Below, piece after piece: positions 44,847-56,759 of a stretch of DNA of 64,000 bases; position 1 is the stretch's first letter, and every line of letters starts with the position of its first letter. The notes beneath the pieces are model-generated. The model was not told the origin of the DNA and ran no database searches. It was given only the letters and a program-made list of their open reading frames with translations. The DNA comes from Schistocephalus solidus (lineage: Eukaryota > Platyhelminthes > Cestoda > Diphyllobothriidea > Diphyllobothriidae). Both the position numbers and the translations under genes were made by a program. Location: positions 1-64,000 of the forward strand of contig WEDG01000272.1 in NCBI GenBank assembly GCA_017591395.1, read 5' to 3'.

Positions 44847-45390
44847 TTAGTTTACTACCAGTTCTGACGTGTCATCGTTTGTTGGTGTAGTGGACCCTAG
44901 GCGGGACAAAGCGTATGCGTTCGTATGCTTTGAACTTGGGCGGCATTGGTATTCAAAGTCAAAGTCGTGCATGATTTCTTGCCAACAGGCTAGTTGGTCC
45001 AGTAGCTTTTTAAAGGACTGTAGCCATTTGAGTTCCCTATGGTCAGTACGTAGCAAGAAGCGCTTACCTCTCAGGAAATGTTAATAATGTTGAACCAAGG
45101 TAACTATAGCCAGCAATGCCCGTCTGAACGTGCAGTAGTTTCGTTGTTTCTTCGAGAGCGTGTGGCTGGCAAAGCAGGTAGAGTGATATAACCCGTGGTT
45201 ATATGTCTGGGAGAGAACGACTCCCATTGTGAAACCGCCAACATCAGTATCTAGAAAGAAAGGTGGCGCGTCAGTTTGTGTATTTGGTAACGCAAGGGCG
45301 GGTGCTGAAAAGAGTGCTGATTTCAGTGTACGGAAAGCTGCGTCATATTTAGAGGTCCATTTAAAGTTTATGCTTTTCTCTGTCAGTTAA
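44847..45390 (-). pseudogene. Gypsy RNase H remnant
   Basis: In translation order: INFKWTSKYDAAF (the palm/RNase H junction), PPFFLDTDVGGFTMGVVLSQ (the 'D.S..giGavL.Q' motif), RTDHRELKWLQSF and WQEIMHDFDFEYQCRPSSKH (the 'f.i.y.pGk.n..ADaLSR' region, here with NAYALSRL). It runs from about 45390 down to 44847. It is the part of the Gypsy polyprotein that degrades the RNA template in active elements. Confidence 0.75.
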
Positions 45391-46045
45391 AATAAATAAA
45401 TAAATTGAAGATTTAAGGCCCATATGGCCCAATCATTACAAACTTAGTATCGCGGTATAAATAAATACAACGTCGATAATTGCTGCACTATGTGAGCAGC
45501 TATATGAACAGCAGAAATGAGTAGTATGGTAAGCATATCCGATTCAGAACGATTTGCCCTTTTTAAAACAATAGTCAACAATCTTTGGCATATACGGTGA
45601 ACTAGAAAAGAAGCAGTTAAAAATTCCTACGGTTAAATCCGGAGCGGAGTTCGGTGAGCCACAAATTTAAAAAGTTAGAGAAAAACAACTGCTTCTCTAA
45701 AAATTAATAGCTAGAGTTGATGGGATTGGTACGATGCAATGAGATAGCATTGTGATGTTGCTGACAACGTATGAAGGTTCAAAACGCTCCTTGTCAGGTA
45801 AGAGATAATATAAAAGACAGAGCTAATGATTATAACCATCATGGAGGTGAGAGAGGAAGAACACCTCGTAAACAATATGGTCGAAACGAAAAGGGTATAG
45901 TCGAGGTCATGAGATCATCACCGAGATGTGACCTAGCTGACTGCACAGTCAACCAACAAAGAGGCGAAAACGTCAGCACCCGCTACGATCATCAACAGAT
46001 CTTGGAGACCATCGTCAGGGTTGCAAACTTGGAGGAAATCATCAA
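45390..46045. other. Foreign segment interrupting the Gypsy pol region
   Basis: The Gypsy protein stops after a 'FVGLAS' segment (minus strand, about 46090) and resumes with TEKSINFKWTS near 45385. The bases between are AT-rich, begin at 45388 with (AAAT)n-like sequence ('taaataaataaattgaag'), and hold a GC-neutral 97-codon plus frame of no known family. This is most simply a nested insertion, with the A-rich end as its tail. Confidence 0.55.
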
Positions 46046-46079
46046 GGTTGTCAGGAGTTGGTGAGTGTGGCTATGCACG

Positions 46080-47083
46080 TGATAGCAAGACGCTAAACCG
46101 ACGAAACTCCTCATTTGAGTTTGATTCAGCGAGGTCAACCAGGTTGGAATCTAGGTTATCATTTCTGGGATTGTAGCAATCTGTCCCGGTGATGCTCAAT
46201 AGTCAAGGAAGTTTACCTCCGGTCTTAAAAAGACGCATTTGCTAGGATTCAGTGTTAATCCAGTATCTCTGATGGCTGTGATGACTAGATTTAGGTTGGC
46301 GTTGTGTTCGCTTATGGGGTGGCTGAAAATGATGATATCCTCTATGTAGATAAGAAAAGTGTGGAAATAGATGCCGGATGACCTACTGCATGAGGCGTTA
46401 AACTTTGCGGCGGTGTTCAAAATTCGAAAGGAAGTTTATGGAACTCAAAAAGGCCTTGTGGTACCGTAAACGCGGTTTTGTGTCCATCTTAAGGTCTATT
46501 TTGACCTGTCAGTACCCGGACTTGTGATCCAGGGTTAAAAACACTCTTGCGTCTCCCAGGGCCTCTAGTGTATCATCAATGAGGGGTACAGGAAGAGAGT
46601 CACGTACGGTGATCGCATTAAGCCGCCGTTAGTGACGCAAAACCGTAGTTTACCATCTTTCTTGGGGACGATAGCAATGGGTGATGCCCATGGAGAAGAT
46701 GAGGGGCGGATAATGTCTGCGTTTAATAGGTCGTCTAATAGCTTCTCGACTTCGGCCATATAATGAATGGAGATGTGGTGGGGTGGCTGCCACAGTGGTT
46801 TGGTGGAACCTATATCGATCACGTGTCACGTTATATTTGTGCGTTGGATTTCTGAAGATGCCCAGGCAAACACTTTAGGAAATGATTGCAGAATGAACTT
46901 GAGCTCTGTTAGACGGTGAGGGTCTACATCGCGTATTTGGGATAAGAGTTCTTCAACGTTTGTTGGTGAAAACGTTACTGACGCAATCAACGGTTCATAT
47001 ATCTGCTTGGGGTTCGTCTCTGTCCATAATATTTTAAAGGTCAGTGAAGTTCTTAGGTGTAACTGTCGGTCTATGACATGCAT
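46080..47083 (-). pseudogene. Gypsy reverse transcriptase remnant
   Basis: Minus-strand frames include LLDDLLNADIIRPSSSPWAS and IAIVPKKDGKLRFCV (RT palm start), then in another frame the catalytic box YIEDIIIFS (46348-46337) and GLTLNPSKCVFLRPEVNFLDY. The active-site box normally reads Y-x-D-D. Here the first Asp is Glu. Several frameshifts separate the pieces. Confidence 0.8.
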
Positions 47084-47099
47084 TATACAATCTGCTTTG

Positions 47100-48190
47100 G
47101 AGAGGAGATCGCCCCTAGTAAGAAGTCCCAGTCAAGGTTGGGGGTGACTAAGCAATCGTGTTGGATCATTGTAGAGCCGAGCCGCACCGACAACTATATC
47201 TTACCCGTGATTCTCATCGAAGTATTATGGGCAGTCTTAGGGTTCAGTCTAGTGTAAGATCTGCATGCAGTCATGAATATGGGTGGGGGATCGTAGAGTC
47301 CTTTACAACTGAAACATTAGCTCCCGTATTGACAAGTGCTCGTTTTTTTATATCTGGCGTGGTCAAGATCTATTGTAAGTGATGGAAATTTTGAGGGAAT
47401 CTGGGCACAAGCAGGGACAACAGATCTAGACTTCAAGTTAAAGATGTGTCCACAGCGACGGGCTCGGGATCCAAAGGTGGCACAATATTGAACACCTGGG
47501 TGGAAGTTCGGGAACCGATCTGACAGTTGATGAGTCTGTCAAGCTGGCACGTCAGGTAGAGTATTTCTGACACGGCAACTTAAGTTCTGTACGTCTTCAT
47601 GTGACTGAAAGTCGTCGTATCACTTACATTGAAGGATAGCCGCCACCAGGCTTGTGGGGTGGAGGATGAAAATGTTTGTAGCAGTACGATCAAGAAGGCC
47701 TGTCACAAAATTGGTGGCGTATAAGTTCATCTCCATCAGTCTGTGGTAGGTTGCGGAAAGCAAGGGATGCTAGGTGACAGAGTTCTAGGGCAAATTCATC
47801 TACAGATTGGTTGCAAGTTTGCGAAGGTTTGCAAAACTTTGATTGGCAGTCCCCGAAGTTAACTGGTTGTCAAAGAGAGGAGACAGCAACGCGGTTGCCA
47901 TGTGTTATTATTAACTCCTGTACTAAGGGCAAGTTTTCGGGTTGAAGGAGAGAGAAACCTTAATATATAGCGGGTGTGGTTGCCTGGGGGAACGTCGGCG
48001 AGGAAGAAGGAAAGTTCAATTAGCCAGTCACACATGTTTTTACCTGGTTGGTAAGCATCAGGGCTAGAAGGGGGTCGGGGTGGCTGTCTGACTTATGGGT
48101 AGGATGGTTCTGTGTGTGCAATGTATGGGCTGTTAAAGGGGAGTTGAGCACGGACTGACAGCAGCTGCCATCAATATAATGTCCTTCTTA
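47100..48190 (-). pseudogene. Gypsy gag-like region and retropepsin remnant
   Basis: Minus-strand reading from 48.15 kb gives gag-like pieces (CDWLIELSFLLADVPPG, and ALELCHLASLAFRNLP). They are followed by a TFGSRARRCG block like the 'FG..A..C' segment just before Gypsy proteases, and the protease motif ALVNTGANVSVV. The catalytic Asp of D-T/S-G is Asn here (47330-47319). It is fragmented by stops. Confidence 0.6.
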
Positions 48191-48191
48191 G

Positions 48192-48622
48192 GTCCGTCAC
48201 TATGTTGTCGACTCTCGCCTTCTGTATTAGACGCAGATCCAGAGAAATATTATTCACAGTCCAATAGAGCAGGCTATGTAAGGGAATCCTCCATCTCAGA
48301 CTTGTCTTGTTGCTGAGACGCATTCATATCAAGGTTCATAAAATAATACAACGTAGTTATGCGATGGAGATTTATTTGCAGTTATATATAGAAGACGAAA
48401 CGTAGAAAAATAGTCGCGAGAGATAGTATCTGGGAAAAAGTTCAATAATGATAGATAATAAATATGCTCGACTTCACTGGATCAAAAGCGTTTACAGATT
48501 AAAGGGAATATTGCCAGACGGTAGATCCCTTGAAGATTTAGAGCGTTGATCAGCGGGGATTTGACTACCGTCACGGTTGCTATAGTCGGAAGGGGAAAGT
48601 GAAAGAGTTTTAAAACCCCGCC
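48192..48622 (-). repeat. Gypsy 5' LTR (right in window)
   Basis: It matches 42941-43383 in full length and order. On the coding strand this is the 5' LTR and would have held the promoter. I could not identify a primer-binding site with confidence next to it. Confidence 0.8.
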
Positions 48623-48751
48623 AACATTCAATTTGTAAATGTTATATTCTATACAGGGAAACCAATAGAAATTGGCAAACAAACTTCATCGCATATTACT
48701 CACTAACTTAAACTGTCGTTAAAATATAGCTGTCTCCAGATTTTGGAACAG

Positions 48752-50045
48752 AGTCACTTGAAATCACTTTATTGAGGGAATTAGGTTTTCGCCCTTGAGC
48801 TCCCTTTTCACATACAAATTATCAATAAAATAAAATGTAACAGTAATAAATCTGACAAATGTAAATGTAAGGTCATAAATATGTGTGGGCCACGCGCAAG
48901 CTGCCGCTACTGACACAATCTTCGTTATATGTACAATATTATCTTAGACAAGGAGTATCTAGTTTTCATTGAAATTGTTCAAATGTTTCTGAAAGGACCA
49001 CCTTAGCAGGAAGTCCTTTCCATGCTCAAATGTCCCTCTTTGACAAGGTGTTCCAACAGACGTCCGTGGGGACCAACTTTCTTTGCAGTTTAAATGGATG
49101 ACCCCTGAGATGTTCTATCCCAGCCAATTATTAGAAGTCTGCAAATTCTAGGGCACACTCACGGCCTCTCACAGTCCGGTGGGTTTGGCTGAGGTCACCG
49201 CCAAGTTGCCTGCAAATGAGCGGAATCAAATCAAGTTCAGCCAGTCTGGCTTCGTAAGGCAGAGAACTTAGATTCCTGACCATCTTCGTAGCCCTCGCCT
49301 GGACTCGTTCAAGTGAGATTTAACAAATTCTACATAGGTTTTTCGGAATAGATCCTTACCAATCTGCACAGATCCACGTCTGAGTGCAAACAAAACCTTT
49401 GTCACGCGTATTGCTGCCTTTAAACACTTGAAGATGGTTTGAGCGAGGAGTTTAGTAGAATACTGAGGCCCTATTGTTTCTCAGAAATTGGAATGGTCTG
49501 CCCAACAAGAAGGTTTTGGTGCTAATAATCCTCCCCCTGGTCCTTCTGGTACGGAGTCTTTGAACCACACACTTCCCAAAGTTAACATTTAAGGGCCAGC
49601 GAGCTGCAAAAATGGTTGAGAATATCTTCAAGTGCGTGCCTATTGGCAGCAGATCTGATGACCCTCCACAGGTTAAAATCGTCTGCAAACATGACGGCGC
49701 TGCAACTCAGGTCGTCGACATCTTGCCATCTTCATCCAATGCGTGAGTCCATTACACTTTCGAGAGCAATAATGTTGAAAGACAAGAGAGATTTTGGCTG
49801 AATCCATGCATGAGCTCTAAGAGAAATCGGTATTTCTCCAGGATCTTCATGTTCACCTACTCAATTATTGATTCCATTATTTTACAGCAAATCGAGATAA
49901 GGCTGACAGGCCTATAATTGTTGACATAAGATCAAGCCCCACTCTTGTATACGGGGTATATATTTTCTGCCATCCATTCGGATGGCAGTTTCCCTGATTC
50001 AAATGATGAATTGAATATCTGCGCTAGTGGTTTTGAGAGTTGGCC
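48752..50045 (-). mobile_element. 5'-truncated CR1-like LINE, minus strand
   Basis: Minus-strand translation starting near 50045 gives LVGQLSKPLAQIFNSSFESG, then KLPSEWMAENIYPVYKSG, NNYRPVSLISICCKIMESI and a MFADDFNLWRV box (FADD at 49689-49678). The 3' end near 48760 carries 'tttattgagggaattagg', shared with 51690 and 55620. The RT is truncated upstream and broken by stops. Confidence 0.75.
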
Positions 50046-50055
50046 AACCAATTTC

Positions 50056-52862
50056 TAATAATAATAATAATAGTTGCACTTAATACCGGTTTACAGGCAT
50101 TATTAGACGAAATATTCAGTGGGGATCAGGCTGGCTGTGAAAAAACTCCTAAATATATATCATTATAAGTGTTTTTCAAATCTTTGTGTTATTTAGGAGA
50201 AAAAACTGTTGCCTGTGAGATGATAGCAGTTCAGATCATATAAGGGCTAACACAAGTGCACTATGTTTGCAGTCTCTTTGTCTTTTTTAGGAACCCAGAT
50301 TCTGCCCCAGGCAAGAGTGCACCCGTTGACGGTGTTTTGCCGTCTGCCGAAGAAGTCAACGGGTGCAGGCTGCAGAGGCGGTGCCATAGCCCTCTAAGTA
50401 AGAACTGGGATCAGGTTCAGATGCCATTCACTCCGTTGAACTGGAAAAGAGATTCTACCGTGTAGTTTATTTCACATGGCCATGGCATTTACCGATAAGA
50501 TTCGACTATACTTAACCGTGCGAGCTAATGGAAGAAATAAAAAGATATTGCGATGACTGGAAAAATAGCCTTACAGTGGTAAGGGGATTAAACGTACGAC
50601 TATTCAAAAGCTAAAACAGTAAAAAGCGTCCCTCCTGTACTCGGCGAAATCATAAGGGATCATGTTTTATAAGTCCACAGCGTTCTTGATATGACAGATT
50701 ACGGTGCTCCAACGATAAAATTCTTTTCGTAAAAAAGTGCTGGACCGATTCAATTTTCTTCCGTTCAATATCGCGAAGAAGGCCATGCCGTACGCACATT
50801 TTATAAAGGTGGAGTCTAATATCAATAGTTTTAAAATTTCGGAAGAAAAACGCGGTAGTTTTGCGTGCTTTGGAGGCAATCAGGGCGCAATGCTCTGAAA
50901 AATTAAGATCGTTGGAATATGATATGCCCAGATCCTTATCAACGCCAGGCACATTTAGATCGTGGCCATCTATGCTTAGATGAGGCTGATGGTCGTTGCC
51001 ATCAACCATAACGGAACATTTGTGCTAAGAAAAGGACAGGCGCCATGTGCAGCACCACTGGGCAAAGGCCTCAAGATCATTTTTTACTAGATAAATCATG
51101 GTGTCGCGATCTGCTGCCTTGTATCAAAAGGCAACTTTTAAACCGTAGGCATACATAAAGGACCTACCATTCCGAAATAAACCTGGTATATCATTAACAA
51201 AAGAAAAATAAAAGCGGGCCAAACACACTTCCCTGAATAACTCCACTCTTCACACGTGCGGGGTTTGAGATAACATTGGAGATCTTAACGTGTTGTGTGC
51301 GAGAGATCAGGTAAGAAGATATTAATCTCAAAAATTTACCACATATACCGAAAGAGGAGAGTTTCAGGAGAAGAATGGCATTTTGAACACGATCGAAGGC
51401 CTTTGTGAAATCGAAATAGACAATGTAAAGTGCAAACAATTATCCCTAGATTTTAGAACGCTATCAAAGAAAGAGAGCTGTAGAGGTATCACAAGAACTT
51501 GTTTTGAGGAACTTATGCTGGGCTGCACTAAGAAGGTTATTCTGGGTTATGTAATACATCATTTTATATTTGATCAAATTCTCCAGGCTTTCCGAAGTTG
51601 CGGATAATGTATTGATTGGCTGAAAATCGTCGAATGACGTAGATTGGCCGTATTTGGGGATATTCAATTCAATTCAATTCAATTCAATTTATTGAGGGAA
51701 ATAGGCATGGGCCTTTGAGTACCCTAGGTAGAATATGCAATTCCTTTCACACACAGTAAAAGGTTTCACTTTCCAGAGCTTTTTAAATATCTTACACAGA
51801 TGGGACGGGAAAATATGATGAGCATCTGCCTTTATAATACTGATCGGTACGCCATCTGGTGCAGGACTATGAGATTGACGAAAACGTCGAATGGCTACGG
51901 TTACGTTCCAGACAGTAAAAGTGATGGTTCGAGGATGGCACCGGTCCAACCCCGGATGGTCGGAAAGGAAGTGGCCAAATTTTCAATAAATGTTTTGGAC
52001 AAAAATACGTTTAAACTATCAGTCGTTAATTTGCCATTGACTATAGGATTGCCAACGGCGTCTAGATGGACGAGGTGTCATGTTTTTCTATGGGTTTTTA
52101 TTGCACGTGAAAAAACTTTCATGAAATTTAACGAACGTTTTTCAACATATTGGACCTCATCGGTTAGCTGTATTTCTTCGGATAGCCTCTTAGCTTGCTC
52201 AAAAAGACATCGAATCAAGTGCATAACTATAATGTCGTTTTTCAAATGGAATCGACGATGGTGTTTATGCAACCTTCGGTGGAAAGATAAAATGAGATAA
52301 ACCTCATCCGTGACATTAATTAATTTCTTACGGGGAACAAAACGAGAAATAAGTGGATCAAAAACTTTGTACAGCATACCGGTACAGGTGTTCACATCCT
52401 GACAGAGGAAGAAATCAGACCAGTTGTGGGAGTTAAGATGTATCAATAATTCTGTTGAAAGTGCTAATAGGAAATCAAATAAAAAGCTATATTTTCGGAA
52501 AACATTTCATCGGTTTCGAATTGTAGTGAAGAAAAAACGATGCAATGGTCTTAGCTCCCAAGTGGGCCGTATGATAACAATGTCAAAGGCAGGCAAACTC
52601 TGCAGAAGATTAGATCAAGTATGTTTGATCCTCGGGTAGGGAAGTCAACAACTTGAATAAAGTAATACTTAAAAGTTAAGTCAGCTGCGGCGTGAAACGT
52701 TTGTGAGAGACACAGATTAAAATCCTCCCTGGTATTAGTAGGGCGATAGACACAGCCAACGATTAAAGATTTTCTTATTTTAAACATTATTTGGAGCCAA
52801 CAGCTTTCTTCAACCGCGGTAAATTGTAGATGGTCTAAGGGCCAAAATGTCAGCACTTACTT
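50056..52862 (-). mobile_element. 5'-truncated LINE (Jockey/CR1-like) with 3' tail
   Basis: Minus strand, 5' to 3': endonuclease end (SLIVGCVYRPTNT, VVDFPTRGSNILDLIF, 52856-52551), linker (52446-52078), RT (IRRFRQSHSPAPDGVPISII at about 51900, FDFTKAFDRVQNA at about 51400), a box equivalent to Y-x-D-D that reads YAYG (51153-51142), the C-terminal region (51009-50650), then a 3' untranslated block and (ATT)n tail near 50056-50290. Both catalytic Asp residues are lost. It is closely related to the element at 52905-55605. Confidence 0.8.
51658..51735 (-). mobile_element. Miniature CR1-like 3'-end insertion with (TTGAA)n tail
   Basis: An (ATTCA)n run at 51663-51685 is followed by 'tttattgagggaaatagg' and about 45 more bases, the same 3'-terminal block as at 48760 and 55620. 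It splits the RT of the LINE at 50056-52862: in the sister element at 54590-54620 the two flanks are joined directly. It is therefore a tiny nested insertion of about 75 bases. Confidence 0.75.
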
Positions 52863-52904
52863 AACAAACTTTAGGCTTTCATACCGCCCGCTGGACAATT
52901 CTTG

Positions 52905-55605
52905 ATTCATAGTTTATTTATTGCCAGTTTACAGGCAAGGTCAAAAAATATACAGAAGATGATCGAGCTGGCAGTGAAAAAAACGCCTGGTCGTTCTTTC
53001 AAGTGTTTTTAGGAGGAAAAACTGCAGCTTATTCAGGGATTAAAGTTCAGGATGGGGAAGCGTTGACACAAGTGCACGGTGAGGTACGTCTTCTAGTATT
53101 ATGGATCCGGTATTCTGCATGAGCAGGTATGTCTGCAAACGGCTGTTCGCTGTCGACTGAATAAGGAAAAAGCCGATTAAGGTCTGCAGAGCCAACAGTA
53201 TTGCCCTCAGCATGAAGTCCGGCACAGGATTCAGAGTCCGTGAACGCCATCAGAACGGAAAAGAGCTTCCACAGAGTTAGCATCCAAAATCTTTGGAAGG
53301 TGTCCTGAGTGTAGAAAGTTAGTGACAGCTCTCGTAAATAAGGGATAGCTTTGCTGAATTTTGATACTTCTGGGTAGCTTATTCCAGATTGCTATAGCGT
53401 TTACCGAAAAAATGATGGCATCTGACGGTGCGTGCCTAAGGAAGAAATAAAAATTCATCTCGATGACTGGTGTGCCAAGAGTGGTCGAGCGTCCTAAGCA
53501 TTGCAAGAAGGTTAAAGGTACGAATTTTGAAAAGTTTAAACAGTTAAAATAGACCCTTTTGTAATCTCCGCAGCCACAAAGGGTCGAGGCTTGTCAGCTG
53601 ACAGCATTGTTGGTCGTACTGGTTTCTGTGTTCTGAATAGAAAACTCTTTTTGTAAAGAAGTGCTGGACTGATTCTATCTTCTTTCGTTCACTAGCGTGT
53701 AGAAGGCTTAATAAAAAGGAGCAGTATTCAAGACTAGGTCTGACATGCATTTTTTAAAGGCTGATTATAATATTGACGGTTTTGAAATTTGTGCGATTTT
53801 TGGCGTGCTTTTGAGACAATCAGGGCGCAGTGCTCTGACCGATTAAGACTACTAGAATATTATATGCCCAGATCCTTTATAACTCTGGGCACATTAAGTT
53901 CGTGGCCGTCTATGCTTAGATGAAACTGATGGCTGTCACCAATAACCATAACGCAGCACTTGTACAAAGAAAGCGAAAGGCGCCATGTGCGACACCACTG
54001 AGCGAAGGCCTGAAGATCCTTTTTTTAAGAGCTCAAGCACGATGTTGCGATCGACCGGTTTATATCGATAGGCAACTTTTAAATCGTCAGTGTACGTAAA
54101 GGGCCTACCATACTGAAAACAAACAGGAACATCGTTGACAAAAAGATAAAATAGAAGCGGGCCGCGCACGCTACCCGGAATAACTCAACTCCTCACATGC
54201 GTGGGGTAGGAGATAACATCAGAAATGTTAACCCGTTGTGCGCGAGCGTTTAAATAGAAGGATATTAAGTTCAGAAGCTTGTTACCTATGCCAAAGGAGG
54301 CAAGTTTCAGCAGTAGGAGATCATTGTCAACACAATCAAAAGTCTTCTCGAAATCGAAGTTAACGGTGTAAATTGCAAAACCGCTGTCTCTAGGTTGTAG
54401 CACATGATCAAAGAAAGAGAGCTGGCTGGTGTCACAAGAACGTTTTTCGAGGAACCTATGCTGAGCCGACTTAAGAAGGTTATTCTCTGTTAGGTGACGC
54501 ATCAACTTGTCTTTGATCAAGGTCTCGAAGATCTTCATGATAGCTGGCAGTGTATTTATTGGCCGAAGGTCGTCAAATGACGTACGTCGGCCGTGTTTGG
54601 GTAAAGGCGAAATGTGTGATTCCTTCCATAAAATAGGGAAGGTTTCGCTTTCAAGAGCAAGATTAAATATCTTTTGCAGCAGGGACGGAAATATATCAAT
54701 TGCATCCGCCTTTAGAACGCTGACCAGGACGCCACATGGTCCAGGACTGTAAGATTGACGAAAACGGCGAATAGCTATGGTCACGTCCCAGAGAGTAAAA
54801 GTTATGAATTCGAGGACGTTACCGGTCCAAACCAAGATGTTAGAAAAGAGAGCGATATAAATTTCACTAAAATTTTTAGACAAGAAAGCATTGAAGCTAT
54901 CAGGTGTCAACTTAGCGTCAGCTTTAGTGTTTCCTGAGTCGTCTCGAAGTATGTTGTGCTGCGTTTTTCTCTGCGCTTTTACTGTGCGCGAAAAGAGTTT
55001 TGGAACATTTAACGAAGGGTTTTTGGCAAAGAACTATGGCATGGTCAGAACTCACAAGGTGACACTGACAATGGCTGACAAGCTCTACAGAAAATAAGAT
55101 CAAGTATGTTCGATCCTCGGGTGGGAAAATCAACTACCTGTTCCCACATGGCAATATCTATGGCCTCAAGTAGGTCTTTGAACTTCGCAGGGCCGGAAGG
55201 TGGAAACCAATGAACTTCAGGAAGATTTAAGTCACCTGCAATCAAGCAGTACTTCAGGTTTAAGTCAGCTGCTGCGTAAAATGCCCGGCATTGGGGGGGG
55301 GGTGATAGACAAAACCAACGAGTAAAGAGCAGTTATCTTTTAGAACTACTCGGAGCTAACAGCTCTCTTCTTCAAAGGTAAATTGTCAATAGTTCATCGG
55401 CAGAAATGTAATTGGTTGCTTAACATAGCTACAGCTTCTTCCGTCACGACCCTCGTGTCGATCATTCCGAATGTAAGCGTAGCCTAGAATAGAGAGTTCG
55501 GAGTCGGATACACAGGGTGTTGCCCATGTCTCTTTAACTAGTACAATGTCGAGGTGGTGGATGAAAACAAGAGTCTGGAGCAAAAGCATCTTATTAAGCA
55601 GAGAT
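52905..55605 (-). mobile_element. LINE (Jockey/CR1-like), minus strand, sister of 50056-52862
   Basis: Order on the minus strand: endonuclease start with VLVKETWATP (55589-55386), GDLNLPEVHWFP and VVDFPTRGSNILDLIF (55245-55045), a long open RT frame (54910-54185) with IRRFRQSYSPGPCGVLVSVL, FETLIKDKLMRHL, QHRFLEKRSCDTSQ and VNFDFEKTFDCVDNDLLL, then TYTDDLKVAYRY with an intact Y-x-D-D box (54094-54083), and C-terminal frames (53750-53231). The 3' block at 52905-53080 is related to, but diverged from, the tail at 50056. Frameshifts at the RT box and in the endonuclease make it inactive, but its RT frame of 241 codons is the best preserved in the window. Confidence 0.8.
54185..54910 (-). pseudogene. 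LINE reverse transcriptase palm/fingers, longest open RT frame
   Basis: The 241-codon frame covers RT motifs from the linker through FDFEKTFDCVDN (metal-binding motif A, normally F-D-x-x-K-A-F-D) to the strand before the Y-x-D-D box. The box itself lies in the next frame downstream (54094-54083). In active LINEs this domain copies element RNA at the nicked target. Here motif A has Thr for Ala and the frame is broken after the motif B region. Confidence 0.75.
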
Positions 55606-56661
55606 TTTCAGTTCAGTGTTCAGTTCAGTGTATTTGAGGAAAATAGGCTTACGCCTTTGAAATCCCTATTTGTTACATAAAAGTGGCAAGAATAAGAAGC
55701 AAATTAAAGAAGTAACAGTCAAGTGAATGCAGGCAGGTTTACGTGGTACACTGATATTGTTAATGTTAAGTAGTCACATAGTCTTCATGGTACTGTAACA
55801 TATGTATGTCAAGCCGATGTTTGAATGTATACACAGACTGGAACATAACAATCGCCTCAGGTAGGTTTTTCCACGGTTCCACGACATGGTTGGTGAAAAA
55901 ATACTTCCTCCTATCCAATCTTACTTGGGGCACACTTAGTTTGAATGGATGACCTCGGAGATTTTTCGTAGTGGCAAGTTGGAAAAAGTCATCACATAGG
56001 AGGGCGCAATCCATGCCACGCACGATACGGAAGGTTTGTATCAAGTCTCCCGCGCAACTGCCTATAACTCAGAGGATAGAGCTTAAGGTTATTTAGACGA
56101 ATCTCATATGGCAGTTCAGCTTGACCTCTTACTAACTTTGTGGCTCACCGCTGCACCCTGTCGAGCATGTTGTAGTCCTGTTGGATCCACGGTCGCCAGG
56201 CTTGGATCGCATATTCAAGATGTGGCCTTAAAAACGTACCAAAGACTTTAGAAAAAGCAGTCTTCATCGAAAATTTAAATGCCCGCTTGATAGCGTACAT
56301 AATTGAATTGGCGGATTTAGCTGCCTTGGAACATTGCGTAGAAGGCTTCAGGTTGTCTTTCATCCGAACTCCAAGATCCTTCTGTGTGTGTGCTTCTCGG
56401 AGTGGCAAACCGTTCAAATAGTAGGGTCGCATATCAGTGACCTGATTTCGATTTCCCAGACGTAGCAGGGTGCATTTGTTTGAGTTGAAGGACAAGAGCC
56501 ATTTGCGGGACCACTCGTCCAATCGACGAAGATTTTCTTGGAAATTGTCTGCATCAGCAGCATTGTGGATAACTTTCCAGATTTTTATATCGTCCGCAAA
56601 CATAGCAAAGTTACAGTCCAATTCCTGTACACAATCATTAATGAACAAGATCTGGCATTAA
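55606..56661 (-). mobile_element. CR1-like LINE 3' half, minus strand
   Basis: One open frame (56648-56145) reads INDCVQELDCNFAMFADDIK (FADD box 56600-56589), RLDEWSRKWLLSFNSNKCTL, AHTQKDLGVRMKDNLKPS and LRPHLEYAIQAWRPWIQ, the standard end of CR1-like RTs. A frameshift leads to the last frame (56044-55766) with a GHPFKLSVPQVRLDRRKYFF segment. The 3' end near 55612-55640 has (TTCAG)n-like units then 'tatttgaggaaaataggc'. It is truncated or internally deleted at about 56661. Confidence 0.8.
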
Positions 56662-56759
56662 GGACAATTATTTTAAGTGGGCACGTTTTCGGTTTCTGAA
56701 ACGGACAGTAAGGCTGTCAGAATGACTTCAGCCTAAGAAATGCTCTTTTCACTTAAACT

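Larger units (their letters stand above)
42941..48622 (-). mobile_element. Gypsy (Ty3)-type LTR retrotransposon, degenerate
   Basis: Two direct repeats of about 440 bases (42941-43383 and 48192-48622) bound a minus-strand coding region in Gypsy order: gag-like, protease, reverse transcriptase, RNase H, integrase. All parts carry stops or frameshifts. The LTRs differ at many positions, so the insertion is old. Short flanking duplications could not be confirmed: the bases outside the ends (..tataat and aacat..) are similar but not identical. About 650 bases of foreign sequence interrupt the RT/RNase H junction. Confidence 0.85.

Noticed and set aside
45771..46064. 97-codon plus-strand frame inside the Gypsy element
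   Set aside because: It lies mostly in the foreign insert and partly in pol remnant. Charged, without known domain. Not enough to call a gene.
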